From assembly GCF_019331695.1 (NCBI RefSeq), contig NZ_JAHBBI010000004.1:1-64000 (forward strand): a DNA stretch of 64,000 bases, written 5' to 3'. This stretch comes from Bifidobacterium pluvialisilvae. Its GTDB lineage: Bacteria; Actinomycetota; Actinomycetes; Actinomycetales; Bifidobacteriaceae. Positions 40,916-50,117 of the stretch are shown here, in pieces. The position numbers and the translations under genes were made by a program. How positions within the stretch are numbered: the first letter of the stretch is position 1; the number at the start of each line of letters is the position of its first letter. The notes under the pieces were generated by a model. The model made no database searches, had not been told where the DNA came from, and was given only the letters and a program-made list of their open reading frames with translations.

Positions 40916-41971
40916 ATGGAATTGGACTTGGCAGGCATTCACAAACTCGCCGCTGAGCAGGGCATAGATGCCGAGACTCTGGATAACGCATTGGCGGAGG
41001 CCCTGCGTCTCGCTTACCTGAAGACCGCTCACGCGGCAAAGCACGCTCGTGTAGAACTGGATTCCCGCGCCGGAACGTTCACCGTATGGGCCCAGGATGA
41101 GATTCCCCAGGAACCGACCGACGAGGATCCCCATCCGGCCCCGGTGCTCGGCGAGGAATACGACGACACCCCCCACAACTTCGGTCGTCTCGCCGCCGCC
41201 ACGGCTCGTCAGGTCATTTCGCAGCTGTTCCGCAAGGCCGCCGACGAAAAGGTGTTCGGCGCGTTCTCCGGGCAGAAGGGCAATCTCATCACCGGCATCG
41301 TCCAGCAGGACGCCAAGGATCCGGGCAACGTGCACGTGGCCGTCGGCGACGTGGAGGCCATCCTTCCCCGCCGCGAGCAGGTGCCGGGTGAGCGTTACCG
41401 CCATGGCGAGCGCATCCGCGTCTACGTGGTGAACGTCAACCGCGGCCTGAAGGGCCCGGAGATCATCGTCTCGCGTTCTCATCCGGAGCTTGTCCGTCGT
41501 CTCTTCGAGCGTGAGGTGCCGGAACTGGCCAGCGGTGCGGTGTCGATTATGTCGATTGCGCGCGAGGCCGGCGCCCGCACGAAGATCGCGGTGCGCGCCA
41601 ATGCGCAGGGCGTGAACCCGAAGGGCGCGCTGATCGGCCCCGGCGGCTCGCGTGTGCGTGCGGTGATGGAGAACCTCGGCCAGGAGAAGATCGACATCGT
41701 CGACTGGTCGGCCGACCCGGCGCAGTTCGTCGCCGCGGCGCTGTCCCCGGCGCACGCCACCAAGGTGCAGGTCGTCAGCGAGAAGAACAAGACGGCCATC
41801 GCGTTCATCCACGACGACCAGCTGTCGCTCGCCATCGGCAAGGAGGGCCAGAACGCCCGCCTCGCCGCCAAGCTGACCGGCTGGAAGATCGGCATCGAAT
41901 CCGAGGAGGTGCGCGCCCGCAAGGCCGCGCAGGCCGCCAAGGAGGCCGCCGCGGAATCCCCCGAGGAGTGA
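40916..41971 (+). CDS. nusA: Transcription termination/antitermination protein NusA
   Basis: NusA (351 aa) binds RNA polymerase and nascent RNA to modulate pausing, termination and antitermination. The N-terminal domain begins MELDLAGIHKLAAEQGIDAE. The S1 domain spans FSGQKGNLITGIVQQDAKDP, and the KH domains include GVNPKGALIGPGGSRVRAVM and LSLAIGKEGQNARLAAKLTG. It lacks the acidic AR repeats of E. coli NusA, as usual in Actinobacteria. ATG 40916 with GGGAGG 8 nt upstream is chosen over the longer frame from 40859. A TAGACT at 40845-40850 may be its -10 box. Confidence 0.96.
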   Translation: MELDLAGIHKLAAEQGIDAETLDNALAEALRLAYLKTAHAAKHARVELDSRAGTFTVWAQDEIPQEPTDEDPHPAPVLGEEYDDTPHNFGRLAAATARQVISQLFRKAADEKVFGAFSGQKGNLITGIVQQDAKDPGNVHVAVGDVEAILPRREQVPGERYRHGERIRVYVVNVNRGLKGPEIIVSRSHPELVRRLFEREVPELASGAVSIMSIAREAGARTKIAVRANAQGVNPKGALIGPGGSRVRAVMENLGQEKIDIVDWSADPAQFVAAALSPAHATKVQVVSEKNKTAIAFIHDDQLSLAIGKEGQNARLAAKLTGWKIGIESEEVRARKAAQAAKEAAAESPEE

Positions 41972-42000
41972 CCCTCCGGTTCATAGTCAGGGTTTCAAGA

Positions 42001-42048
42001 ACGCCGAAGGATGGTTCGTCGGATGCGACGACACCTTCGGCGTTTTTC
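42001..42048 (+). terminator. Terminator after nusA
   Basis: ACGCCGAAGG (42001-42010) pairs with CCTTCGGCGT (42034-42043), and TTTT follows. It isolates infB from nusA at least partly. Confidence 0.7.
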
Positions 42049-42252
42049 GTATGCCTGCAATCCATAGGCATGAGTATGCTTATGTCGGAGTCTGATGATG
42101 AGGGCATCCATGCCTTCTTTCAGGATTTTTCAGAATGAGGTAACAAACCATGGTCGCACGATGAGACAGCACATGTTCGCCATCAGTGATCAGTGATCGC
42201 GCGGTAATTCGTAAGGGAATCGTATGCGCGCGGTCGGGAATAGGAGATATTA

Positions 42253-45162
42253 GTGCCCAAAGCACGCGTATATGAATTGGCCAAGGAGTTTGGCGTAGAG
42301 AGCAAGACCGTTCTTGACAAGCTCAAGAACATGGGCGAGTTCGTGAAGTCGGCCTCGTCAACCGTGGAAGCGCCGGTCGTGCGCAAACTGAGGAACGAAT
42401 TCCAGCAGTCCGGGGGAGACAAGGGCGGTCACAAGCCCCAGGCCCCGCGCCGTCAGCAGCCGAAGCCGGCCGCGCACAAGCCCGCGGCATCCGAGAGCTC
42501 CGCTGCCGTTCCCACCCCGGGTCCGCGTCCCGCGGCCCCGAAGCCGGGGCATCGCGCCGGCGGCGAATCCGGTCGTGGCGGCGCCGTGCCGCACGCGCCG
42601 CGCAACAACTTCCGTGACGGCCATCATGAGGACCGTCATGAATCCCGTCGTGACCGCGAGGGCACTCGCGGCCAGCATGAATCCCGTGGGGGAGAGCGCC
42701 GTGGCGGCGGCCGTCCGCACACTCCCGGTCCTCGTCCCGGCGATCGCCGCGGCGGCGGCCGCGGCCGCAACGAGGAGCGCTCGCAGCAGGGGCGTCCCCA
42801 GCAGCGTGGACCCCGTCCGGGCGGCAACGGCCAGCGTCCGACCCCCGGCAACGGCGGTTCCTCGGCGGCCGCGCCGCGTCCGCACACGACCGGCACGCCG
42901 CGTCCGGGCAACAACCCGTTCAGCCGCAAGCAGGGCATGAGCGTGCCCACGCCGGGTGACATCCCGCGTCCGCATCCGATGGCGCGTCCGACCGTGAACA
43001 ACAGCCGCGGCCGTGGCGGTCGTCCCCGCCCGGGTCAGGGTGGTCGTCCGCGTCCGGGTCAGGGCAGGCCGGGCCAGTGGGGCCACAGCCGTCCGGGTCA
43101 GGGCGGTACCGGCGCAGGCTCCCGTACCGGCGGCAGCCGCTTCGGCGGCGCCCGTCCGGGGCAGGGCGGCGGTCCGAACAACGGACCCCAGAACAGTGGC
43201 GGTCGTCCGGGCGGTCGCGGAGGCCGCGGCGGCACCGCCGGCGCCTTCGGACGTCAGGGTGGTCGTTCCTCCAGGGCTCGTAAGCGCCAGCACGCCAGGA
43301 GGCAGGAGTTCGAGGAGATGAAAGCACCCGTTATCGGCGGTGTGCGCATCCCCACCGGTAACGGCAAGACCATCAAGCTTCGTCAGGGCGCCACGCTGGC
43401 CGATCTCGCCGAGAAGATCAACGTCAACGCCGCGTCCCTCGTCACCGTGCTCTTCCACCTGGGCGAGATGGCCACGGCCACGCAGTCCCTGGACGAGTCC
43501 ACGTTCCAGATCCTCGGCGAGGAGATCGGCTGGAACATCAAGATCGTGTCCGCCGAAGAGGAGGACAAGGAGCTGCTCCAGCAGTTCGACATCGACCTTG
43601 ACGAGGAGGAGCTGCAGGACGACGAGAACCTCAAGCCCCGTCCGCCGGTCGTCACCGTCATGGGCCACGTCGACCACGGTAAGACCCGACTGCTCGACAC
43701 GATCCGCAAGACCAACGTCATCGCACGCGAGGCCGGCGGCATCACTCAGCGCATCGGCGCCTACCAGGTGTCCGTGGACCTCAACGGCGAACACCGCAAG
43801 CTCACGTTCCTCGACACCCCTGGCCACGAGGCGTTCACCGCCATGCGTGCCCGTGGTGCCGAGCTCACCGACGTCGCGATCCTCGTGGTCGCGGCCGACG
43901 ACGGCGTGATGCCGCAGACGGTCGAGGCCATCAACCACGCCCAGGCCGCCAACGTGCCGATCGTGGTCGCCGTGAACAAGATCGATAAGCCGGGCGCCAA
44001 CCCCGAGAAGGTGCGCGGCCAGCTCACCGAGTTCGGTCTGGTGCCGGAGGAGTACGGTGGCGACACCATGTTCGTCGACATCTCCGCCAAGCAGAACATC
44101 AACGTGGACAAGCTCCTCGAAGCCGTGCTGCTCACCGCCGACGCGACGCTCGACCTGCGCGCCAACCCCGACATGGACGCCCGCGGCGCCACCGTCGAGG
44201 CCCGACTCGACAAGGGTCGCGGCGCCGTGGCCACCGTGCTCGTCCAGCAGGGCACCCTGCACATCGGCGACGCCATCGTGGCCGGTACCTCGTACGGCCG
44301 CGTCCGCGCCATGCTCGACGAGAACGGCCAGCAGATGAAGGAGGCCGCGCCCTCCACGCCTGTGCAGGTGCTCGGTCTGATCTCCGTGCCCACGGCCGGC
44401 GACCTCTTCCTCGTCGCCCCGGACGACCGCACCGCCCGCCAGATCGCCGAGAAGCGTCAGGCCACCGAACGCGCCGCCCAGCTGGCCAAGCGCCGCAAGG
44501 TCGTCTCGCTCGAGAGCCTCAAGGAGCAGTTCGCCAAGTCCGAGATCGACATGCTCAACATCGTCATCAAGGGCGATTCCTCCGGCTCCGTCGAGGCGCT
44601 CGAGGACTCCCTGATGAAGATCGAGGTCTCCGACGAGGTCGGCATCCAGGTCATCCACCGCGGCGTCGGCGCCATCACGCAGAACGACGTCAACCTCGCC
44701 ACGGTCGACAAGGCCGTCATCATCGGCTTCAACGTGCGTCCGAACCGTCAGGTCGCGGACCTCGCCGAACGCGAAGGCGTGGAGATCAAGTACTACTCGA
44801 TCATCTACAAGGCCATCGAGGACGTCGAGGCATCCCTCAAGGGCATGCTCAAGCCGGAATACGAGGAGGTCGTCACCTCCCACTCCGAGATCCGCGAGAT
44901 CTTCCGCTCCTCCAAGTTCGGTAACATCGCCGGCGTCATGGTGCAGGACGGCGAGGTCAAGCGCGGAACGAAGTGCCGTATCCTGCGCAACGGCGTCGCC
45001 ACGGTCAACGACCTCGAGATCTCCTCGCTGCGTCGCTTCAAGGATGACGTCCAGTCGGTCAAGGAAGGCTACGAGGCCGGTATCAACCTCGGCTCCTTCA
45101 ACGACATCCAGGAAGGCGACATCATCGAGACCTTCGAGATGCGCGAGGTCGAACGCAAGTAG
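42253..45162 (+). CDS. infB: Translation initiation factor IF-2
   Basis: IF-2 (969 aa) is the GTPase that places initiator tRNA and promotes subunit joining. The IF2-N motif starts [21 protein letters not shown] long (~330 residues) Gly/Arg/Pro-rich low-complexity region follows, then the second IF2-N domain and the G domain with [12 protein letters not shown] (G1), [15 protein letters not shown] (G3) and VNKIDKPG (G4). Domains II-IV run to the C-terminal [19 protein letters not shown] 42253 is the start. No ylxR gene lies between nusA and infB. Confidence 0.97.
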   Translation: MPKARVYELAKEFGVESKTVLDKLKNMGEFVKSASSTVEAPVVRKLRNEFQQSGGDKGGHKPQAPRRQQPKPAAHKPAASESSAAVPTPGPRPAAPKPGHRAGGESGRGGAVPHAPRNNFRDGHHEDRHESRRDREGTRGQHESRGGERRGGGRPHTPGPRPGDRRGGGRGRNEERSQQGRPQQRGPRPGGNGQRPTPGNGGSSAAAPRPHTTGTPRPGNNPFSRKQGMSVPTPGDIPRPHPMARPTVNNSRGRGGRPRPGQGGRPRPGQGRPGQWGHSRPGQGGTGAGSRTGGSRFGGARPGQGGGPNNGPQNSGGRPGGRGGRGGTAGAFGRQGGRSSRARKRQHARRQEFEEMKAPVIGGVRIPTGNGKTIKLRQGATLADLAEKINVNAASLVTVLFHLGEMATATQSLDESTFQILGEEIGWNIKIVSAEEEDKELLQQFDIDLDEEELQDDENLKPRPPVVTVMGHVDHGKTRLLDTIRKTNVIAREAGGITQRIGAYQVSVDLNGEHRKLTFLDTPGHEAFTAMRARGAELTDVAILVVAADDGVMPQTVEAINHAQAANVPIVVAVNKIDKPGANPEKVRGQLTEFGLVPEEYGGDTMFVDISAKQNINVDKLLEAVLLTADATLDLRANPDMDARGATVEARLDKGRGAVATVLVQQGTLHIGDAIVAGTSYGRVRAMLDENGQQMKEAAPSTPVQVLGLISVPTAGDLFLVAPDDRTARQIAEKRQATERAAQLAKRRKVVSLESLKEQFAKSEIDMLNIVIKGDSSGSVEALEDSLMKIEVSDEVGIQVIHRGVGAITQNDVNLATVDKAVIIGFNVRPNRQVADLAEREGVEIKYYSIIYKAIEDVEASLKGMLKPEYEEVVTSHSEIREIFRSSKFGNIAGVMVQDGEVKRGTKCRILRNGVATVNDLEISSLRRFKDDVQSVKEGYEAGINLGSFNDIQEGDIIETFEMREVERK

Positions 45163-45196
45163 TCGATGAGTCGATTATTCGACTCGAACGATTCCC

Positions 45197-45225
45197 ATTG
45201 GCTCCCCCTCAACGAGGGAGCCAAT
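45197..45225 (+). terminator. Hairpin between infB and rbfA
   Basis: ATTGGCTCCC (45197-45206) pairs with GGGAGCCAAT (45216-45225) around CCTCAACGA. It is followed by TGTAT rather than a strong T-run, so attenuation is likely. Confidence 0.55.
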
Positions 45226-45246
45226 TGTATATGTGAAAGGAACACC

Positions 45247-45732
45247 ATGGCTGGTACGAATCCCCGGGCCGTGCGCATCGCCGGCCTCATCAAGCGCGTG
45301 GTCGCGCAGTCCATCGAAACCGAACTCCACGATCCGCGCCTCTTCGGCGTCACCATCACCGACGTGCGCGTGACCAACGACATGCAGATCGCCCGCATCT
45401 TCTGGACCCAGCTGGGCGAGGAAGGCAAGGAGCAGGGCCAGCGCAAGCGCGCAGCCCAGGCCCTCAATCAGGCCAAGGGCCGTCTGCGCTCCCACGTCGG
45501 TCGCAAGGCCGGACTGCGTCTGACGCCCGTCCTTGAGTTCAAGTACGACGAGGTGCCCGGCGAGGCCACCGAAATCGAGGACATCCTCATCGCCGCCCGC
45601 AAGCGCGACGAGGAGCTCGCCAAGCAGCGCGCCACCGCCCAGTACGCCGGCGACGCCGACCCATACAAGCATCCCGACGAGGACGACGATACTGACGACG
45701 TCGCCGACGTCGAGACCAACGACGAAGAGTAG
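45247..45732 (+). CDS. rbfA: 30S ribosome-binding factor RbfA
   Basis: RbfA (161 aa) is a KH-like factor for late 16S rRNA maturation and cold adaptation. Recognised by NPRAVRIAGLIKRVVAQSIE, DPRLFGVTITDVRVTNDMQI, and LRSHVGRKAGLRLTPVLEFK. The C-terminal ~45 residues are an acidic tail (HPDEDDDTDDVADVETNDEE). ATG 45247 has GAAAGGA upstream; the in-frame upstream part lies in the hairpin and is not coding. Confidence 0.95.
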   Translation: MAGTNPRAVRIAGLIKRVVAQSIETELHDPRLFGVTITDVRVTNDMQIARIFWTQLGEEGKEQGQRKRAAQALNQAKGRLRSHVGRKAGLRLTPVLEFKYDEVPGEATEIEDILIAARKRDEELAKQRATAQYAGDADPYKHPDEDDDTDDVADVETNDEE

Positions 45733-45764
45733 TCCGTCTTTGTCCTCCCAAGCGGAGAAGCCCG

Positions 45765-46068
45765 CGCCAATGTCATCCTGAGCGGAGGGCGTAACTCCTA
45801 CCCCTGTCATCCTGAGCGAAGGACGGAGTCCGGAGTCGAAGGATCTTTTCGTCCGGCCCTCAGGTTGGATGCAGATCCTTCGACTCGCTGCGCTCGCTCA
45901 GGATGACAAGGTGGGTGTTGTGCTCGCTCAGGATGACAAGGTGGGTGTCGCGCTCGCTCGGGATGACAAAGTAGGTGCTTTCTCCCGCTCAGGATGACCA
46001 AGGTGGCGGCTCGTCGTTCGGGGTGGCAACAGTGGTGGACCACCATCCGGGATGACAATGTATAAGGA
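45765..46068. repeat. Dispersed intergenic repeat, family A, between rbfA and truB
   Basis: This stretch holds inverse motifs (GTCATCCTGAGCGGAGGGCG at 45771, again near 45806), a GTCGAAGGATC...GATCCTTCGACTC pair at 45835-45885, and then a ladder of CTCGCTCAGGATGACAAGG-like units about 30 bp apart to 46060. Nothing coding is seen in the 342-bp gap. Confidence 0.75.
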
Positions 46069-46074
46069 GCGTTC

Positions 46075-47208
46075 ATGACCAATCCATCCGAATCCGGAAT
46101 CCTCATCGTCGACAAGCCGCAGGGCGTGACCAGCCACGACGTCGTGGCCGCCATACGCGGCGGATTGCGCATGAAACGCGTCGGTCACGCCGGCACGCTC
46201 GACCCCATGGCCACCGGCGTACTCGTCGTCGGATTCGGCAACGCCACACGACTGCTCAACTACATCGTCGGCGCCGACAAGACCTACGAGGCCACCATCC
46301 GGCTCGGCCAATTCACCACGACCGACGACGCCGACGGCGACGTCATGGCATGGTCCGACAAAGTCGCCCACGGCGGGTTTTCCCCAGTAATCCACCCTGA
46401 TGCGAACATGTCTGGGGATATCGCGACGCTGAGCCAGGAGACCATCGAACAGGCCATCGCCGGGGACTTCACCGGGCGTATCGAACAGACGCCGACCATG
46501 TTCTCCGCCATCAAAATCAACGGCAAGCGCGCCTACGACCTGGCACGCGAAGGCAAGGACGTGGAACTCAAGGCCCGTCCCATCACCATCCGCGAGTTCA
46601 CCATCATCGATGGACCAGTGCCGGCAACTGCGCACAACGGCGAACCGGCGCTCGACCTCACCGTACGCGTCACCTGCTCGTCGGGCACGTACATCCGCGC
46701 GCTCGCCCGCGACCTCGGCTATCGGCTCGGCGTCGGCGGACATCTGACCATGCTGCGACGCACGCGCGTCAGCGCATTCGACGCGGCCACGGCCGACGTC
46801 GTCACCGCGCACGCCGAAAGCCGCACGTTCACCAACCGAGACGGCGAAACCATCACCCGCAACCGGTGCGTCATCGACTATCCCAATAGCGACGAAACCA
46901 CCGATGCCGACGCCGATGCCTCCCACGACACCAGCAATCCGCGGCGCGACTATCTCCTCGGCCACGCCCTGCCGATGGCCGCGAGCGCACGGCTCACCAT
47001 GCCCTGTGCCGACATCACCGCCGACGAGGCCCGTGAACTGCGGTTCGGCCGGTGGATTCCGCGACGTGGCGACGGAACGGCGGCGGCCATCGTCCCGGCA
47101 TCGTCCGCGGGAGACTCCCGCGGCGACGAACTCGTGGCCATCATCGAGCCCGCGAACCGGCGGCTGGCGAAACCCGTCGTCGTATTCCCCGCCGAACAGC
47201 CGGACTAG
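46075..47208 (+). CDS. truB: tRNA pseudouridine(55) synthase TruB
   Basis: TruB (377 aa) forms pseudouridine-55 in the T-loop of tRNAs. The catalytic Asp is in RVGHAGTLDPMATGVLVVGF. Also seen are GILIVDKPQGVTSHDVV, KTYEATIRLGQFTTTDDADG and VTCSSGTYIRALARDLGYRL. The C-terminal ~110 residues include a Thr/Asp-rich insertion and a PUA-like end. AAGGAG precedes the ATG. It is paired with ribF, as in most bacteria. Confidence 0.95.
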   Translation: MTNPSESGILIVDKPQGVTSHDVVAAIRGGLRMKRVGHAGTLDPMATGVLVVGFGNATRLLNYIVGADKTYEATIRLGQFTTTDDADGDVMAWSDKVAHGGFSPVIHPDANMSGDIATLSQETIEQAIAGDFTGRIEQTPTMFSAIKINGKRAYDLAREGKDVELKARPITIREFTIIDGPVPATAHNGEPALDLTVRVTCSSGTYIRALARDLGYRLGVGGHLTMLRRTRVSAFDAATADVVTAHAESRTFTNRDGETITRNRCVIDYPNSDETTDADADASHDTSNPRRDYLLGHALPMAASARLTMPCADITADEARELRFGRWIPRRGDGTAAAIVPASSAGDSRGDELVAIIEPANRRLAKPVVVFPAEQPD

Positions 47209-47334
47209 GCGAACAATCGAACAGCCGAATAGCCGAATAGCCCGGCGGCGCGGCGAACCGACGTTCGCCGGCCCCGTTAAGCTTGTGCCTCAGCAGAAAG
47301 CGTCATCCCAACGAAACACTGGAGTAGAACATTG

Positions 47335-48495
47335 ATGCGAATCAACACCCTCGTCCCCGACACCGACGGCGATCTGGCCTGGCCGCCGTTCGGCCAGAAC
47401 AAGCGGTCCATCGTCGCCGTCGGCAATTTCGACGGCGTGCACCGCGGCCATCAGGCCGTACTCAAGCGCACCGTCGACCTGGCGAAAAGCTACGGATGCG
47501 AGTCGGTGGCGGTCGTGTTCGACCCCCGTCCGACCGTTGTACGCAAGTACGCGCAGGAGCATGACGGCGCCGAACTGCCCGTCGACGAATTCTACGACGA
47601 CCCATACGCGCTCACCGACATCGGCACACGGCTCGACCTCATCGAGAAACTCGGCATCGACCGCGCGCTCGTGATCCGCTACACGATGGCGTTCGGCGCG
47701 AAATCGTACCAGTACTTCCTCGGCCAGCTCGTCGGCAAGATCGGCATGCGCAACATCGTGCTCGGCAAGGATTCGCGCATGGGCGCCGGACGCGCCGGCG
47801 ACCCGAAGTCCATCGACTCCATCGCCCAGGCCACCCGCATGTTCGAGGTCGACGTGGTCGACGACCGTGGCCCCGGCGAAGTGCGCGTGCCGCTGGTCAA
47901 CACGCCCGAGGCCGCCGAGATCATGGACAAGGTCAACGACCCCGACAACGGCCTGACCAAGGCCGAACGCCGTGCCCTGAGCAAAAGCGTGCCGAACCAT
48001 CCGGCGCGCGTATGGAGCTCCACGTACGTGCGCTACCTGCTGTCGCACGGCCATGTGGAGAAGGCCGCGGAGATCCTCGGCCGTCCGCATGAGGTCAAGG
48101 GCCGCGTGGTCGGCGGCAAGCAGCGCGGCCGCACGCTCGGATTCCCCACCGCCAACGTGGCCGAGGAGGTGAGCGGATTCATGCCTGCCGACGGCGTGTA
48201 CGCCGGATGGCTCATCGACATCAACCCCGATACGCAGGAGGAGACGCGATACGCCTCCGCCATCTCCATCGGCACCAAGGTGACGTTCGGCGAACCGGAG
48301 GCCCGCGTGCTCGAAGCCTACGCCATTCCGCCGCTCGACGCCGACGGCAACCCCGAATGGCTCGACCTCTACGGACACCGCACGCGCGTGGAGTTCGTGA
48401 AGTTCCTGCGTCCGCAGGTGCATTTCGACGGTGCCGACGAACTCGTCGCCGAACTCAAGCGCAACGTCGAACAGACCAAGGAGATCTGCAAGTAG
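47335..48495 (+). CDS. ribF: Bifunctional riboflavin kinase / FAD synthetase
   Basis: RibF (386 aa) makes FMN and FAD from riboflavin. The N-terminal nucleotidyltransferase has AVGNFDGVHRGHQAVLKRTV and the later VWSSTYVRYLLSHG. The C-terminal kinase domain has GKQRGRTLGFPTANVAEEVS and GHRTRVEFVKFLRPQVHFDG. A TTG at 47332 is in frame, but ATG 47335 behind GGAGTAG is preferred. A TAAGCT at 47278-47283 may be a -10 box. The insertion around residues 190-215 (NDPDNGLTKAERRALSKSV) is longer than usual. Confidence 0.95.
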   Translation: MRINTLVPDTDGDLAWPPFGQNKRSIVAVGNFDGVHRGHQAVLKRTVDLAKSYGCESVAVVFDPRPTVVRKYAQEHDGAELPVDEFYDDPYALTDIGTRLDLIEKLGIDRALVIRYTMAFGAKSYQYFLGQLVGKIGMRNIVLGKDSRMGAGRAGDPKSIDSIAQATRMFEVDVVDDRGPGEVRVPLVNTPEAAEIMDKVNDPDNGLTKAERRALSKSVPNHPARVWSSTYVRYLLSHGHVEKAAEILGRPHEVKGRVVGGKQRGRTLGFPTANVAEEVSGFMPADGVYAGWLIDINPDTQEETRYASAISIGTKVTFGEPEARVLEAYAIPPLDADGNPEWLDLYGHRTRVEFVKFLRPQVHFDGADELVAELKRNVEQTKEICK

Positions 48496-48539
48496 GTTTC
48501 CGTCCTGTGAGCCTGCCTCCGAACGCATTCGTAATGGAA

Positions 48540-48567
48540 CGTCCCTCCCCTTTGGAGGGGCGTTTTT
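48540..48567 (+). terminator. Terminator after ribF
   Basis: A stem formed by CGTCCCTCC and GGAGGGGCG (one wobble) with a 5-nt loop is followed by TTTTT. Confidence 0.75.
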
Positions 48568-48629
48568 CGTCTGCGGTTCTAGTGGTCGGAAGGGCTCCGG
48601 CTGGGAGCGGTGGCAACTGACCGCTAAAT

Positions 48630-48739
48630 CGCGAGTTGTGGGTGTTTGATTTGCGATAACGGTACTTGGCTCTACGGTATTGCAACGTTTCTTCCTCTCT
48701 AATCGGCATTCTCTCCGAATCAAACACCCACAACTCGCG
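48630..48739. repeat. 110-bp element with perfect 22-bp terminal inverted repeats
   Basis: CGCGAGTTGTGGGTGTTTGA plus TT at 48630-48651 is exactly inverted at 48718-48739, enclosing 66 nt without an ORF. The size and perfect ends look like a MITE-type or structured RNA element. The GTGGGTGT core resembles, but is not identical to, the GTGGGTCT motif of the arrays. It fills most of the 309-bp gap between ribF and the SDR gene. Confidence 0.8.
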
Positions 48740-48804
48740 TTTTCGGGTTTGGGGACGGGGATAATAGTGGGGGAATCTGAGGTTTTGGCGGCAAGGAGGC
48801 CGAG

Positions 48805-49650
48805 ATGGGCGGAAAAGCGAACGGGAACGGGCGTGGAATCGTGGGACGGGGCGCGAACGTCATCGTGGTGACGGGCGCGTCGAGCGACATGGGACGCGAG
48901 TTCGTGCAGCAGATCGCCTACTGGGCTGCGGTGGGCCGCGTCGACGCCGACGAGATATGGGTGATCGCGCGGCGTGAGGAGCGGCTGCGCGGGCTTGTGG
49001 GAAGCGTGCCGGTGACGGTACGCCCCGTCGCGCTTGACCTCGCCGACGCCGACGGCCTCGAGACATACCGCGGTCTGCTCGTCGAGAAACGGCCGAACAT
49101 CGTGATGCTCGCCAACTGCGCCGGCTTCGGCAGAATGGACCACTTCGAGAACGTGCCTCTCGGCGACGAGCTCGCCATGGTGGACCTCAATGTGAAGGCG
49201 CCGGTCGCCATGGTCTCGCACAGCCTGCCATACATGCGCGCCGGGTCGCGGATCATGAACCTGTGCTCAATCAGTGGATTCCTGCCCTGCCCGTACATCA
49301 ACGTGTACGCGGCCACGAAGGCGTTCATGGTCAGCTGGTCGCGGGCGCTCGGCCGCGAGCTCGCCCATCGCGGCATCAAGGTGACGGCCGCATGCCCGTA
49401 CTGGGTGCGCACCGAATTCTTCGACCGGGCACAGCCGAAACCGGGGGAGCGTCGACCGTTCCACAACTTCGTCGGCATCATGGACGCACGCGCCGTGGTG
49501 CGTCAGATCATCGAGGACACGTTCCACGGGCGGGCGCTGTCGCTGCCCGGATGGCCGGCGAAGGTCATCTTCGCGGCGACGAAACTGCTGCCGGTGCGGG
49601 CGCTCATGTGGTCGCAGCTGCGGTTGCAGGAGCTGGACGGGCGGCCGTAG
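48805..49650 (+). CDS. SDR-family NAD(P)-dependent oxidoreductase
   Basis: This is a 281-aa classical short-chain dehydrogenase/reductase. The cofactor motif is TGASSDMGRE (TGxxxGxG-like, with the last Gly replaced by Glu). The structural motif LANCAGFG replaces NNAG. The catalytic residues are Ser in LCSISGFLPC and Tyr/Lys in YAATK. CPYWVRTEFF follows as the usual P-x-x-V-x-T step. The C-terminus is hydrophobic (VIFAATKLLPVRALMW). The start follows AAGGAGGCCGAG. The substrate is unknown. Confidence 0.85.
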   Translation: MGGKANGNGRGIVGRGANVIVVTGASSDMGREFVQQIAYWAAVGRVDADEIWVIARREERLRGLVGSVPVTVRPVALDLADADGLETYRGLLVEKRPNIVMLANCAGFGRMDHFENVPLGDELAMVDLNVKAPVAMVSHSLPYMRAGSRIMNLCSISGFLPCPYINVYAATKAFMVSWSRALGRELAHRGIKVTAACPYWVRTEFFDRAQPKPGERRPFHNFVGIMDARAVVRQIIEDTFHGRALSLPGWPAKVIFAATKLLPVRALMWSQLRLQELDGRP

Positions 49651-50117
49651 CGCAGGGTTCTCATGGTCGTTGTGCTTTCGTGAAGGTGCGGCGGGATGGG
49701 TGTGGCGTCGAGTCTCTCCCTCCGTCACGCCTGCGGCGTGCCACCTCCCTCGTCAGAGGGAGGTTGGTTTGTTTGGGTTGTGCTTTCGTGAAGGTGCGGC
49801 GGGATGGGTGTGGCGTCGAGTCTCTCCCTCCGTCACGCCTCTGGCGTGCCACCTCCCTCGTCAGAGGGAGGTTATTAAGGAATGGACTAAATATCTAATA
49901 TCGTGAGAATGATTGGACGAAGTGGCGTGTCGGTGTCATCTCGGGGACACATAAACGCGTCCACGAGGTAACAAGCCGAACTTAGACTCCGTTCTAGATT
50001 GCACAGCAAGGCGGTCGTCGAACGTCGCAACGAACGGTATTCGACGACCTGCAAGCGCGTGATCGAACGAACACCTGCATCGACGTGGAAGCCACGTCAC
50101 AGCGGAAGGAGCATGAG
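49651..50117. other. Intergenic region upstream of the aminotransferase
   Basis: No gene is seen. It contains the tandem family B repeat (49673-49875) and, nearer the aminotransferase, an inverted repeat GTCGTCGAA (50014-50022) / TTCGACGAC (50040-50048) that could be an operator or leader hairpin. Confidence 0.55.
49673..49875. repeat. Dispersed repeat family B, two tandem ~108-bp units
   Basis: Two head-to-tail copies of a unit starting TGCTTTCGTGAAGGTGCGGC and containing CTCCCTCCGTCACGCCT, GGCGTGCCACCTCCCTCGTC and AGAGGGAGG. Unit starts are at 49673 and 49781. CCTCCCTC and GAGGGAGG can pair. The same two-unit arrangement recurs at 55.97-56.13 kb. Confidence 0.8.

Noticed and set aside
42358-44883. 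Very long minus-strand frame opposite infB
   Set aside because: Created by the GC-rich repetitive N-terminal coding region and codon bias of infB; no motifs.
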